Assembly (NCBI RefSeq): GCF_900088535.1
Contig: NZ_LT578417.1
Location: 1,178,001 to 1,242,000 of the forward strand
Direction of reading: 5' to 3'
DNA: 64,000 bases
From: Cyanobium sp. NIES-981
Lineage (GTDB): Bacteria; Cyanobacteriota; Cyanobacteriia; PCC-6307; Cyanobiaceae
In this document: in pieces, positions 23,377 to 32,620 of the stretch
How positions within the stretch are numbered: position 1 is the stretch's first letter
How the letters are laid out: each line of letters begins with the position of its first letter
Made by a program: the position numbers and the translations under genes
Notes under the pieces: model-generated
What the model was told of the DNA's origin: nothing
The model's database searches: none
Seen by the model: only the letters and a program-made list of their open reading frames with translations

Positions 23377-24960
23377 ATGGTTCTGCCCACTGCACTTCCC
23401 ATGGCGGTCCATGCCCAGGAGGCAGCGCTCGCTCCAGCGGGTCTGGCTCTCCAGCTGAATGCCGGCGCCATCGCCCCCGAGGTGTCGGTGCTGCTGGCGC
23501 TGGTGGCCTGCCTGCTGGTGGATCTGGCCGGGGAGCGGGCCGCCAGCCGCTGGGTGCCGCCGCTCTGTTACGCCGGCCTGGGAGGGGCCCTGGTGCTGCT
23601 GGCGCTGCAGTGGAACACCCCCCTGCTGGAGCCCTCCTTCCTCGGCTCCTTCCTCGCCGACAACCTGGCCATCGCCTTCCGTGGCGTGGTGGCGGCCTCC
23701 ACCCTGATCTCTCTCCTGCTCAGCTGGCGCTACGTGGAGCGCAGCGGCACGCCGGTGGGGGAGTACGCCGCCATCCTGCTGGCCGCCACCCTGGGCGCCA
23801 TGTTCCTCTGCGGCGCCACCGATCTGGTGAGCATTTTCATCTCCCTGGAAACGCTCTCGGTGTCGAGCTACCTGCTCGCGGGCTACATGAAGCGGGATGC
23901 CCGCAGTTCGGAAGCGGCACTCAAGTATCTGCTCGTGGGCTCGGCGGCCGCGGCGGTGTTTCTCTACGGCGCCTCCCTGCTCTATGGCCTCACCGGCGGA
24001 GCCACCGGCCTGGACGCCGTGGCGGTGGCCCTCCAGACGAGCGCTTCTCCCGTGACAGCCCTGGCCCTGGTGTTCGTGCTGGCCACGGTGGCCTTCAAGA
24101 TCGCCGCCGTGCCCTTCCACCAGTGGACCCCGGACGTCTACGAAGGTTCTCCCACCCCTGTGGTGGCCTTCCTCTCGGTGGGCTCCAAGGCGGCCGGTTT
24201 CGCCCTGGCGGTGCGGATTCTGGTGGGCTGCTTCGACAGCTTCGACGCCCAGTGGAAGCTGCTGTTCACCGTGCTGGCGGTGCTGAGCATGGTGCTGGGC
24301 AACGTGGTGGCCCTGGCCCAGACCTCCATGAAGCGGATGCTGGCCTACAGCTCGATCGGCCAGGCCGGTTTCGTGATGATCGGCCTGGTGTGCGGCACCG
24401 AGGAGGGCTTCGCCGCCATGGTGCTGTACATGGCGGCCTACCTGTTCATGAACCTCGGGGCGTTCGCCTGCATCATCCTCTTCTCGCTCCGCACCGGCAG
24501 CGACCGTATCGCCGACTACGCCGGTCTGTATCAGAAGGATCCGCTGATCACCCTGGGCCTGAGCCTCTGCCTGCTGTCGCTAGGAGGCATTCCTCCGATG
24601 CTGGGGTTCTTCGGCAAGATCTACCTCTTCTTCGCCGGCTGGGCCGACCACCAGTACCTGCTGGTGGTGGTGGGCCTGATCACCTCGGTGGTGTCGATCT
24701 ATTACTACATCTCGGTGATCAAGATGATGGTGGTGAAGGAGCCTCAGGAGGCCTCCGACGTGGTGAAGGCCTACCCCCCCATCACCTGGGCCGTGACCGG
24801 CCTGCCGGCCCTGCGCACCGCCCTGGTGGGCTGTGTGATCGTGACGGCCGTGGGCGGCATTCTCTCCAGCCCCCTGTTCACGTGGGCCAGTGAGGCCGTC
24901 GCAGGCACGCCCATCCTCCAGCAGGCCATCGCCAGCGCGGCCATTCCCCCGGTGGGTTGA
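23377..24960 (+). CDS. ndhB: NAD(P)H-quinone oxidoreductase subunit 2 (NDH-1 subunit N)
   Basis: A 527-residue antiporter-like membrane subunit of the thylakoid NDH-1 complex, involved in respiration, cyclic electron flow and CO2 uptake. About fourteen hydrophobic helices are seen. Hallmarks are [60 protein letters not shown] and [15 protein letters not shown], including the conserved helix-break prolines and channel lysines. ATG at 23377 is used. A GTG one codon earlier is equivalent. Confidence 0.96.
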   Translation: MVLPTALPMAVHAQEAALAPAGLALQLNAGAIAPEVSVLLALVACLLVDLAGERAASRWVPPLCYAGLGGALVLLALQWNTPLLEPSFLGSFLADNLAIAFRGVVAASTLISLLLSWRYVERSGTPVGEYAAILLAATLGAMFLCGATDLVSIFISLETLSVSSYLLAGYMKRDARSSEAALKYLLVGSAAAAVFLYGASLLYGLTGGATGLDAVAVALQTSASPVTALALVFVLATVAFKIAAVPFHQWTPDVYEGSPTPVVAFLSVGSKAAGFALAVRILVGCFDSFDAQWKLLFTVLAVLSMVLGNVVALAQTSMKRMLAYSSIGQAGFVMIGLVCGTEEGFAAMVLYMAAYLFMNLGAFACIILFSLRTGSDRIADYAGLYQKDPLITLGLSLCLLSLGGIPPMLGFFGKIYLFFAGWADHQYLLVVVGLITSVVSIYYYISVIKMMVVKEPQEASDVVKAYPPITWAVTGLPALRTALVGCVIVTAVGGILSSPLFTWASEAVAGTPILQQAIASAAIPPVG

Positions 24961-24965
24961 CGCTG

Positions 24966-25646
24966 ATGGTCTCAGCGGAACCGGTTGCCGAACTGCACGC
25001 CATCGAGAAGATCTACGGCTCGGGGGACACCGAAGTCCGTGCCCTCGATGGCCTCAGCCTCACGGTGCACCGGGGGGATTACCTGGCCGTGATGGGGGCC
25101 TCGGGCTCCGGCAAGAGCACCGCCATGAACATCATCGGCTGCCTGGATCGCCCCAGCAGCGGCAGCTATCGGCTGAACGGCACGCTGGTGAATGAACTCG
25201 ACGACGACCAGCTGGCGGATCTGCGCAACCGCGAATTGGGGTTTGTGTTTCAACAGTTCCATCTGCTGCCGCAGCTCACCGCCCTGGAGAACGTGATGCT
25301 GCCGATGGTGTACGCCGGTGTGCCCGCGGCCGAACGGCGGAGCCGGGCGGAGGAGGCGCTCGCCAGGGTGGGGCTGGCCCAGCGCCTGCACAACAGGCCC
25401 AACCAGCTCTCGGGCGGCCAGCAGCAGCGGGTGGCCATCGCCCGGGCGATCATCAACCGCCCCGCCCTGTTGCTCGCCGACGAGCCCACCGGCGCCCTCG
25501 ATTCACGCACCACCGAAGAAGTGCTGGCCATCTTCGACGAACTCCACCGCGGCGGAATGACGGTGGTGATGGTGACCCACGAGGACGATGTGGCCGCCCG
25601 GGCGGATCAGGTGGTGCATTTCCGCGACGGCCGCACCACCGACTAG
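24966..25646 (+). CDS. ABC transporter ATP-binding protein (LolD/MacB/DevA type)
   Basis: A 226-residue ATPase. Walker A is [10 protein letters not shown]-loop [18 protein letters not shown], signature [15 protein letters not shown], Walker [14 protein letters not shown]. The pattern [15 protein letters not shown] and the ending [21 protein letters not shown] place it in the MacB/LolD/DevA group that works with FtsX-like permeases. No such permease is next to it. A TTG at 24957 overlapping the ndhB stop is an alternative start. Confidence 0.9.
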   Translation: MVSAEPVAELHAIEKIYGSGDTEVRALDGLSLTVHRGDYLAVMGASGSGKSTAMNIIGCLDRPSSGSYRLNGTLVNELDDDQLADLRNRELGFVFQQFHLLPQLTALENVMLPMVYAGVPAAERRSRAEEALARVGLAQRLHNRPNQLSGGQQQRVAIARAIINRPALLLADEPTGALDSRTTEEVLAIFDELHRGGMTVVMVTHEDDVAARADQVVHFRDGRTTD

Positions 25647-25670
25647 CGCACCACCGACTAACGCACCACC
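25632..25670. repeat. 15-base tandem duplication spanning a stop codon
   Basis: CGCACCACCGACTAG (25632-25646) is followed directly by CGCACCACCGACTAA (25647-25661) and a 9-base third partial copy. The first copy contains the stop codon of the ABC ATPase gene, so the duplication adds only non-coding sequence. Confidence 0.85.
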
Positions 25671-25679
25671 ACGGTCACG

Positions 25680-26876
25680 TCAGCCGGCGCTCGCGGCGGC
25701 GGGCTGCGCCGGGCGGAGGAGCGGCGAAACAGGACGCTCGAGGCTCTGGAGCAGCTGTCCCATCAGCAGAGCGATGGCATCGCTGCCGGCAGCGGCCTGG
25801 CCGGGATCGAGATCGCCGGGATCCACCGCCAGCCAGCCGCCCTCACCCGGCACGCGCAACTCGAAGTGCAGGTGGGGACCCGTGCTCAGGCCAGTGCTGC
25901 CCACCCGTCCGATCACTTCCCCCTGGAGCACCCGATCACCGGGCTTGACATACAACTCGCTGAGGTGGCCATAGAGGGTGCGCCGCCGGGGGCGTGGGTG
26001 CTCAAGCTCGATCGCCAGTCCGTAACCACCGGCCGCGCCGCTGCTGATCACGGTTCCGCTGAGGGCGGCCACCACCGGTGTTCCCTCCGGAGCAGCCAAA
26101 TCGCGGCCCGCATGCATCAGCCAGCTGCCCAGAACCGGATGCAACCGGTAGCCGAACCCGCTGCTGGTGATCGCCGAGCCGATCAAGGGAAACAGAAGGG
26201 TGCGGTTGCCGTTGCCGCTGATCGGGGCCGGCCGTGGCGTGACCGAAAACACATCAGCCAGGCGGAAGCCGCCACCGGCTCCGGCCAGCAGTGCCGACAC
26301 CGGCACGGTGAGGGGGGTGGCGAGCGCTCGGCCGGCGATCAGCCCCTGCCCTGCGTTTCCCGCCATGCCTCCTGGCGCCAGGCCGGCATCCGGACCCGGA
26401 CGGCCGCGCCAGCGCACCACCACGCCGCTACGGCACTCCTGGGCCGAGAGAGCGCCGTTGCTGCAGGCCTTGGCATGGGCCGGGACGTCGAAGGGGGTGG
26501 AACGGGCTCCAGCCCGGACGCGATCACGTTCGGCCGGGGTGACGATGCCATCGCGTACGAGAGCATCGAGGGAGCGATCGAAGCGGGTGGGCTCGGGGCC
26601 TGGCTGGGGAGGCGAAGCCGGGCGCTGGCTACGGGCCGGGGCCACGGGGGGGACGCCGGGGCGGAGCGAAGGGGCCTGGACCTGAGCCGGAGCGGCAGGA
26701 CGGGCGGGGGGATCGGCCGGCTCAGGCTGCGCTGCCGCGGGAACCGGAGCCGGGGCGGGGGAAGGAGGATCGATGGCGGCGCGCTCCTGGGCGACGCCAA
26801 GACCCACGAGCCCCAGCAGGGGCGCCGAAGCGGCCAGGGCCAGGGGTAACGCGCGGAGCAGGGACGATCGAGCCAT
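25680..26876 (-). CDS. M23 family metallopeptidase (LytM-like), secreted
   Basis: A 398-residue protein with a signal peptide (SSLLRALPLALAASAPLLGLVGLGVAQE). A long Pro/Ala-rich linker, a small helical region with a possible disulphide pair, and a C-terminal M23 domain follow. Zinc ligands are seen in WLMHAGRDLAAP (HxxxD) and in GPHLHFELR (HxH), with GFGYRLHPVLG and TLYGHLSELYVKPGD as flanking blocks. Such enzymes cut peptidoglycan peptide crosslinks or act in amidase control. The minus-strand neighbour birA ends 59 bases upstream of its start. Confidence 0.92.
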   Translation of the reverse strand: MARSSLLRALPLALAASAPLLGLVGLGVAQERAAIDPPSPAPAPVPAAAQPEPADPPARPAAPAQVQAPSLRPGVPPVAPARSQRPASPPQPGPEPTRFDRSLDALVRDGIVTPAERDRVRAGARSTPFDVPAHAKACSNGALSAQECRSGVVVRWRGRPGPDAGLAPGGMAGNAGQGLIAGRALATPLTVPVSALLAGAGGGFRLADVFSVTPRPAPISGNGNRTLLFPLIGSAITSSGFGYRLHPVLGSWLMHAGRDLAAPEGTPVVAALSGTVISSGAAGGYGLAIELEHPRPRRRTLYGHLSELYVKPGDRVLQGEVIGRVGSTGLSTGPHLHFELRVPGEGGWLAVDPGDLDPGQAAAGSDAIALLMGQLLQSLERPVSPLLRPAQPAAASAG

Positions 26877-26935
26877 GCGGGGGATCTTAAGAAGGGCGGC
26901 GGGGAAGGATCGGGCCCCTCCAGAAGACGGTCTGC

Positions 26936-27658
26936 TCAGAAGCGGCTGGGCAGCCAGGTCTGCGCCGTGCCCCGTTCGAGGCGCAGCCGGCCATCCCGCT
27001 CCAGACCGGCCACCTTCCAGACCTCATGGCCGAGCCGCAGACCGTCCGGGGGGCGCCACAGGCGCGCTTCGGCCTGGCCCAGCACCAGCTCGGGGGCGCC
27101 GGCCTGCTGCCGGGCCCAGTCCAGGGCCGCCCACACCCTTGGCTCGAGGCGCCGGGGAGAGGCCCAGGGATGCCGGCCGCTCCGGTGCCGCCCCGGCCGC
27201 GCCAGCGCCTGGCCCACGGACACGGCTCCAGGCGGCACACGATTGAGGCCATTCAGCCCGATCCCCACCTGGGCCCAGCGCACCTGCGCGCCACGCAGCC
27301 GCAGCCGTGGCAGCAGGCCGGCCAGCTTGCGGCCATGCAGGAGCAGATCATTCGGCCACTTGATCTGCACCGGCAGACCCAGCTCCTCCAGCTGCCGCGT
27401 CAGTCCCACCGCCACGGCCAGGCCCAGGTTGGCCCCCTCGAGAGACGGCCAGGGAAACGCCGCCGTCAGCCACACCCCTCCGGCGGGTGACACCCAGGGG
27501 CGGCCGCGCTGACCCTGGCCATGGCACTGGCGGCGGGCCACCACCGCCAGGCGGTGCCGCAACGGCTCCTGCGGGGGAAGCAGGCCGCCCAGCCAGCGTT
27601 CGAGCTCCCATTCGGTGCTGCCGCAGACCGGCAGACGGCGGATCCGCCAGCCGCTCAA
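26936..27658 (-). CDS. birA: Biotin--[acetyl-CoA-carboxylase] ligase
   Basis: A 240-residue, catalytic-domain-only form without the N-terminal repressor helix-turn-helix. It makes biotinyl-AMP and attaches biotin to the BCCP subunit of acetyl-CoA carboxylase. The motifs are VCGSTEWELE (biotin site), GQGQRGRPWVSP (47-58, adenylate loop) and KWPND (100-104), followed by KLAGLLPRLR and VGIGLNGLN. The TTG start at 27658 overlaps the aminotransferase stop as TTGA. The longer open frame upstream is antisense noise in that gene. Confidence 0.9.
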   Translation of the reverse strand: MSGWRIRRLPVCGSTEWELERWLGGLLPPQEPLRHRLAVVARRQCHGQGQRGRPWVSPAGGVWLTAAFPWPSLEGANLGLAVAVGLTRQLEELGLPVQIKWPNDLLLHGRKLAGLLPRLRLRGAQVRWAQVGIGLNGLNRVPPGAVSVGQALARPGRHRSGRHPWASPRRLEPRVWAALDWARQQAGAPELVLGQAEARLWRPPDGLRLGHEVWKVAGLERDGRLRLERGTAQTWLPSRF

Positions 27659-28851
27659 GGTTCCGGTGCCGCAGCCAGCCAGGGGCCGATGCGGGCGGCC
27701 CCCTGCTCCAGCTCCCCGGCGGGATGCACCAGCGCCAGCCGCGCCCAGCCCTCCCCACCCGGCCCGAACCCGTTGCCGGGGGTGAGGGCCACTCCCGTGC
27801 CCTCCAGCAGGGCGGCGCAGAAGGCCTCGGAGCCCTGCTCCCGCCACGGCGGCGGCAGCCGGAGCCAGAGGTAGAGCGCCATGCTGGGCCGCCGCACGGG
27901 CCAGCCCACGGCCTCCAGGGCCGTGGCCATCCGGTCGCGGCGCTGCCGGTAGGTGGCGCGCAGGCGCGCCGGCCAGTCGGGAGCCTGCTCCAGCGCCGCG
28001 ATCGCCCCGGCCTGCAGGGCCAGGGACTGGTTGAAGTCCACCACGCCCTTGAGCTGCCGCAGCGCCGTGATCAGCCACTCCGCCCCGATCGCGAAGGCGA
28101 GGCGGTAGCCCCCCAGGCACCAGCTCTTGGAGAAGGAGAAGAACTCGATGCCGCCCTTGCGCCAGCCGGGATGACGCAGGAGGGCCGGGGCCTCGCCCTC
28201 CAGGGCCAGATCCACGTAGGGGTTGTCGTGGGCGAGCACGAGATCGTGCCGCAGAGCCTTGTCCATGGCCGCGTCCAGCCAGGCCTGCTCACCGGTGGTG
28301 GCGGTGGGGTTGTGGGGAAAGCCCAGCACCATCAGCTTGAGGGCATCCCACTGCGAGGGGGCCAGACGCCCGAAGTCCGGCCGCCAGCCTTCGGCTGGAT
28401 CGAGCGGCAGCAGCTGGGGGCGGGCGGAAGCCAGATGCAGCCCCCCCATGTGGGAGGGGTAATAGGGATCGAGCAGCAGGGCCCGATCGCCGGGGTTGAG
28501 CACCGCCAGGGGGAGATGGGCGGTGCCTTCCTGGGATCCCACCAGCAGCAGCACCTCCCGGGCCGGATCCACCGCCACCCCGAAGCGGCGCTGGGCCCAG
28601 GCGGCCACCGCCTCCCGAAACGGCCCGGTGGCGGCGTGCAGGCAGTAGGCCGCGCTGGCGGGCTGCTCCATCGCCCGCTGCATGGCGCTGACCACCGCCG
28701 GGGGCGGCTGCAGATCGGTGGATCCCAGGGAGAGATCGAGGAGGGGCGGCAGGCCGGCGGCAGCGGCACGGGCCGCGTAGGCCGCCTTGCGGACGTCATT
28801 GCGGGCGAAGACCCCGCTGCCGAGCTGCGCCAGCCGCTCAGAGATGGGCAT
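27655..28851 (-). CDS. Class I/II pyridoxal-phosphate aminotransferase
   Basis: A 398-residue fold-type I aminotransferase. The PLP lysine is Lys242 in FFSFSKSWCLGGYRLAF. The cofactor contacts are Asn181 (GFPHNPTATTG), Asp209 and Tyr212 (HDNPYVD), and Arg250. It resembles the aspartate / LL-diaminopimelate aminotransferase group (DLSLGSTDLQPP, MILDPYYPSH-like LLLDPYYPSHMGG), but the exact substrate cannot be read from sequence. ATG at 28851 (MPISERLAQL) overlaps the thioredoxin gene end by 14 bases, giving a trx-aminotransferase-birA run. Confidence 0.88.
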   Translation of the reverse strand: MPISERLAQLGSGVFARNDVRKAAYAARAAAAGLPPLLDLSLGSTDLQPPPAVVSAMQRAMEQPASAAYCLHAATGPFREAVAAWAQRRFGVAVDPAREVLLLVGSQEGTAHLPLAVLNPGDRALLLDPYYPSHMGGLHLASARPQLLPLDPAEGWRPDFGRLAPSQWDALKLMVLGFPHNPTATTGEQAWLDAAMDKALRHDLVLAHDNPYVDLALEGEAPALLRHPGWRKGGIEFFSFSKSWCLGGYRLAFAIGAEWLITALRQLKGVVDFNQSLALQAGAIAALEQAPDWPARLRATYRQRRDRMATALEAVGWPVRRPSMALYLWLRLPPPWREQGSEAFCAALLEGTGVALTPGNGFGPGGEGWARLALVHPAGELEQGAARIGPWLAAAPEP

Positions 28852-29158
28852 CCAGGAAGGCCTTGAGCTGGGCCTGGGCCATGGCGCCCTCGTGGCGGGC
28901 CACCTCGGCCCCGGCCTTGAACAGCACGAGGGTGGGGAGACCCTGCACCTGGAGCCGGTCACGGCTGGCGGGATTGGGATCGGCCTCGAGCTTGCCCACC
29001 ACCAGGCGCCCGGCATAGGTGGTGGCGGCCCAGTCCATCAGGGGCGCCATCAAGCGGCAGGGGCCGCACCACTGGGCCCACACGTCCACCAGCACGGGGC
29101 CGGAGGACTCCAGCACCTCGGACTGGAAGTTGGCATCGGTGAGCTCAGCGACGGACAC
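28838..29158 (-). CDS. Thioredoxin
   Basis: A 106-residue thioredoxin fold with the active-site motif WAQWCGPCR and the cis-proline loop GLPTLVLF. It reduces disulphides in target enzymes using thioredoxin reductase or ferredoxin-thioredoxin reductase. The sequence after the active site (RLMAPLMDWAATTYAGRLVVGKLEADPN) is a little unlike the classic m-type thioredoxin, so it may be one of the minor cyanobacterial forms. It is 61 bases downstream of the PspA gene on the same strand. Confidence 0.92.
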   Translation of the reverse strand: MSVAELTDANFQSEVLESSGPVLVDVWAQWCGPCRLMAPLMDWAATTYAGRLVVGKLEADPNPASRDRLQVQGLPTLVLFKAGAEVARHEGAMAQAQLKAFLDAHL

Positions 29159-29219
29159 GGCGGCTGCGGAAAGGGGAGAGCGGGTTTGGGAAGGGGGGGT
29201 GAACGGCAGGGCGCCCGGT

Positions 29220-29999
29220 TCAGAGCTTGTCGATCGAGCGCCTCAGCTCCTCGAGCTCGGCGTCCACCTCGGCCACCTTGACCGGCGCCAGCTGGGGCAC
29301 GGGATCGCTGTCCTTGGGCAAGGCGACCGGGGCCGGGCCAGCGGCGCCGGACAGACGGTTCTTGAGGGCGGCGAGTTCATCGTCCACATCGCTGCCCTCG
29401 AGGGCGGCGAACTGGCTCTCGAGGTCGGCCCCGGCCAGCTCGGCCGCGGCCTGGCTGCGGGCCTCGAGCGTCTGCACCTTCTCCTCCATCCGCTCGAACG
29501 CGGCCATGGCGGAGTTGGTGCCGAGGTTGCCCACGGCGCTCTGCAGCTGCTCCTGGGCCTGGGCCGCCTGGGCCCGGGCCTTGAGCATGTCCTTCTTGGT
29601 CTTGGCCTCGGCGATCTTGGCCTCCAGGGCCACCAGACTCTTCTTGAGAGCCTCCACCTGGCCGGCCTGGCTCTTCAGCTGGGTGTTGAGGGCCGTGGCG
29701 GTGTCGTCGTAGGTCTTGCGGCGGGTGAGGGCCTCACGGGCCAGGTCCTCCTCGCCTTTCTGCAGGGCCCGCTCGGCGCGCTGGTACCAGGTTTTCGACT
29801 GGCTCTCGGCCTGCTCGGCCTGGTTCTGGATCCGCTTCTGGCTGGCGATGGCCGTGGCCACGGCCTGGCGGAGCTTGACCAGATCCGCCTGCATGTCGGC
29901 CACGGACTGGTCGAGGATCTTGCCGGGATCCTCCATGCTGCCGATCGCCGCATTGGCGTTGGCGCGGAGCAGACGGCTGAGGCGATCGAAGAAGCCCAT
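29220..29999 (-). CDS. PspA/IM30 (Vipp1-like) membrane-shaping protein
   Basis: A 259-residue, almost entirely coiled-coil protein of the PspA/Vipp1 family (ESCRT-III relatives). The N-terminus MGFFDRLSRLLRANANAAIG and PGKILDQSVADMQADLVKLRQAVA match the membrane-binding helix and first hairpin. The long helices continue to about residue 220, and a C-terminal extension ending EELRRSIDKL follows an acidic linker. A C-terminal extension is characteristic of Vipp1, needed for thylakoid membrane maintenance. It is divergent from the DUF721 gene with 55 bases between. Confidence 0.92.
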   Translation of the reverse strand: MGFFDRLSRLLRANANAAIGSMEDPGKILDQSVADMQADLVKLRQAVATAIASQKRIQNQAEQAESQSKTWYQRAERALQKGEEDLAREALTRRKTYDDTATALNTQLKSQAGQVEALKKSLVALEAKIAEAKTKKDMLKARAQAAQAQEQLQSAVGNLGTNSAMAAFERMEEKVQTLEARSQAAAELAGADLESQFAALEGSDVDDELAALKNRLSGAAGPAPVALPKDSDPVPQLAPVKVAEVDAELEELRRSIDKL

Positions 30000-30054
30000 G
30001 GCGCAGCTGGGGGCGATGCCAGAGGCTAACCACGAACGGGCCTAGCGTCGGTGC

Positions 30055-30663
30055 ATGGTGCGTGGCATTCCCAGCGACGGCTCCCGGCGACGCTCCCGCC
30101 GGGCCCGGCAGGAGGCTGCCGGGCCCGGCGGACAGGGGCAGCGCCGGATCGGCACGGTCACGGTGCTGACCGCCCCTCCCCGGGCACCGGCCACGCCCCT
30201 GTCCACCTGCCTCGATGGGCTCCAGCAGCAGTGGCAGCGGGAGGGCAGTCTGGGAGGACTGTGGCAGCACTGGGCGAGCCTGGCCGGCCCCCAGCTGGCT
30301 CCCCACTGCCGTCCCCTACGGGTGCAGGGCTCGGTTCTCACCGTCGGGGCCGCACCGGGCCCCTGGCTGCAGGCCCTGCAGTACAACCGCCACCAGCTGC
30401 TGGCCAGCCTGAAGGCGGCCGGCTTCCCCATCCGGGAGGTGCGCATCACCCAGCATCACGCCACAGCGCTGCCCGAGCTGGCCGCCGCCGTGGAGGCAGG
30501 CAGCTGGGCGCGCCATCCCAGCCGGGTGGACGTGCACGGCATGGGGGTCTGTCCCCGATGCGGCAGTCCCGCACCGCGCGGGGAGATGGCGCTCTGGGGA
30601 ACCTGCAGCTTCTGCCGGCGGCAGGCCCTCGACCCCGGCAGCACTCCGGGCGGCGCGGGGTGA
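30055..30663 (+). CDS. DUF721 (DciA-like) protein with C-terminal zinc ribbon
   Basis: A 202-residue protein. A basic, disordered head (RRRSRRARQEA) precedes a DUF721 domain (about 55-130: LWQHWASLAGPQLAPHCRPL, TVGAAPGPWLQALQYNRHQLLASLK). In DciA of other bacteria this domain binds the replicative helicase DnaB as a loader. Two CxxC pairs follow (CPRCG and CSFCRR, about 164-190), forming a likely zinc ribbon. A helicase-loading role here is inference from the family. Confidence 0.8.
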   Translation: MVRGIPSDGSRRRSRRARQEAAGPGGQGQRRIGTVTVLTAPPRAPATPLSTCLDGLQQQWQREGSLGGLWQHWASLAGPQLAPHCRPLRVQGSVLTVGAAPGPWLQALQYNRHQLLASLKAAGFPIREVRITQHHATALPELAAAVEAGSWARHPSRVDVHGMGVCPRCGSPAPRGEMALWGTCSFCRRQALDPGSTPGGAG

Positions 30664-30712
30664 CGGCTGAAAGCGGTGACGGCTCACGCGGGGGGTTCCG
30701 GCGAGCCCCTGC

Positions 30713-32620
30713 TCAGTAGCGCTCGGGCCTGGGATCCTCCCAGTCGGCCCGGACCCCGGCCTGGCCCAGGTCGGCAGCGCGCCGTTCCAGCCGCCGCCGA
30801 TCCAGGCGCCACAGCCGGTAGATCCCGGCCCGGCCCAGCAGCTCCGGATCGAGCCCGCTCCAGTGGGGCTGAGCGGCCGTGTCGGCATCGATCACCAGCA
30901 GCAGCGAGGGGGCCCGTGCCGCCGGAGCCGGCACCTGGCCGCTGCGCCGCTCCCGGTTCAGCCGGTCGGCCAGGTTGACCAGGCCCGTGGCCGGGGCGCC
31001 CTCGTAGATCACCACGCGGCGGCTGTAGTACAGGAGGGAGGGCTTCAGCATGCCCACCATGGCCAGGGGTTCAGCCGCTCGCTGATCCCGCCGCACGGCG
31101 GCGGCCAGCTGGCGCACCGGCAGGCTGCGCAGCCGGTCGCCCAGCTGCCAGCAGGGCAGCAGCACCAGCAGCACGAAGAGCGCCATCCCAGCCTGGAGAG
31201 CAGCCAGGGCCCGGCCGCCGTCCCGGGGGCGGGGGGAGAACGGCCACCAGAGCAGGGCTGCGGCCACGGCCGCCAGGCCGAAGCAGGCCGCGGCCCACCA
31301 GAGCCTGCCCCCCGCCAGCAGCTCCCGGGGCAGGGTGGGCATCTCGGGGGTCACGATCCTGGGCACCCACAGGGGGGCCGCCGCGAAGGCCAGGGCCAGC
31401 ACGGCACTGAGCAGCACCGAGAGCGCCGCCGCCAGAGGCCAGAGGCGCCCGCGGGGGCGCTGGGCCGCCAGGGCGATGAGCAGCCCCGCTGCAGGGGTGG
31501 CCGGCAGCCAGTAGCTGGGCAGCTTGGTGGCGGCCGCCGTGAAGAAGAGCAGCACCGCCAGCAGCCAGCAGGCCGCGAAGCGTTGCAGCGAGAGCGGCGG
31601 CGGCAGCACCTCCACCGGAGTGGGGCGCCAGCGCCAGGGCCCGGGGCCCGTGACCCCCTGGGCCAGGCCCACCAGCAGGAGCGGACTCCAGGGCAGGCTG
31701 GCCAGCAGGAGCACGGGAGCGAAGAACCACCAGGGCTGGAGATGCTGGTTCACCACCGCGGTGAACCGCTCCAGGTTGTGGTAGCCGAAGAAGCTGCGCC
31801 AGAACGGCTCCCCCTCCCTCCACAGGGCCAGGGCGTACCAGGGCACGGAGAGCGCGGCCGTGAGCCCCAGCCCCCGCAGCGGCCGCAGCCGTTGCCAGAG
31901 CCGCCCCAGATCGGCCTGCAGCCAGCCGAACAGCAGCAGGGTGAGGCCCAGCAGCACCACGGCCACGGGCCCCTTGGTGAGCACCGCCAGCCCGAGCCAG
32001 ATCCAGGCGGCCCACCAGCGCCGGCCGCCGGCCGCATAGCTGCACCAGCAGCTCAGCAGGCCGAGGCTGAGGCAGCCGCTGAACAGGGCATCACTCACGG
32101 CGATCCGCCCCCAGAGCAGCACCAGCGGGGAGAGGGCGAAGGCCAGGGCGGCCGTGAGGGCGGTGAGGCCCGGGCGGATCGACTGCTGGGGCCAGCGCAG
32201 CAGGGTGCGGGCCAGCGCCAGCATCACGGCCAGGGTGGCCACGGCGGAGGGAAGCCGGGCCGCCCAGGTGCCGAGCGGGTTCCACAGCTCCTGCCCCGGC
32301 AGGGCATAGAGCAGGCCCATCGCCCAGTACACGAGCGGAGGCTTGTCGTAGCGGGGCAGGCCGTTGACCCGGGGCACCAGCCAGTCACCCGTTTCAGCCA
32401 TGGCCCGGGCCGAGGCGGCGAACAGGGGTGGGGTCTCGTCCACCAGGCCCGTGCTGCCCAGCTGCCAGAGAAACAGAAGGGCCCCCAGCGCCAGGGTGAG
32501 CACAAGGATCGAGCGGCGCGTGCGCCACGGCACGGACCGCGGTTCGGACTGCGGTCCGCACGGCGGCACGGCAGAGGGCACCGCAGACGGCGCGGAGGGG
32601 AGATCCGGAGGGGGGATCAC
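30713..32620 (-). CDS. Dolichyl-phosphate-mannose/ArnT-type membrane glycosyltransferase
   Basis: A 635-residue polytopic membrane protein of the GT-C fold (PMT/ArnT, GT39/GT83-like). The N-terminal loop LVDETPPLFAASARAMAETGDWLVPRVNGLPRYDKPPLVYW carries the diagnostic D-E pair and the YDKPP motif. About twelve hydrophobic segments follow, then a soluble C-terminal domain. It should transfer a sugar from a polyprenyl-phosphate carrier to a lipid or protein on the outer face of the membrane. GTG at 32620 overlaps the upstream GT4 gene as GTGA. The open frame further upstream belongs to no gene. Confidence 0.87.
   Translation of the reverse strand: MIPPPDLPSAPSAVPSAVPPCGPQSEPRSVPWRTRRSILVLTLALGALLFLWQLGSTGLVDETPPLFAASARAMAETGDWLVPRVNGLPRYDKPPLVYWAMGLLYALPGQELWNPLGTWAARLPSAVATLAVMLALARTLLRWPQQSIRPGLTALTAALAFALSPLVLLWGRIAVSDALFSGCLSLGLLSCWCSYAAGGRRWWAAWIWLGLAVLTKGPVAVVLLGLTLLLFGWLQADLGRLWQRLRPLRGLGLTAALSVPWYALALWREGEPFWRSFFGYHNLERFTAVVNQHLQPWWFFAPVLLLASLPWSPLLLVGLAQGVTGPGPWRWRPTPVEVLPPPLSLQRFAACWLLAVLLFFTAAATKLPSYWLPATPAAGLLIALAAQRPRGRLWPLAAALSVLLSAVLALAFAAAPLWVPRIVTPEMPTLPRELLAGGRLWWAAACFGLAAVAAALLWWPFSPRPRDGGRALAALQAGMALFVLLVLLPCWQLGDRLRSLPVRQLAAAVRRDQRAAEPLAMVGMLKPSLLYYSRRVVIYEGAPATGLVNLADRLNRERRSGQVPAPAARAPSLLLVIDADTAAQPHWSGLDPELLGRAGIYRLWRLDRRRLERRAADLGQAGVRADWEDPRPERY

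Noticed and set aside
20312-23377. A 1021-codon open frame on the plus strand opposite topA
   Set aside because: Topoisomerase I is complete with all catalytic motifs on the minus strand. The opposite frame is low-complexity His/Gly/Arg/Leu sequence of the kind produced by antisense reading in high-GC genes.
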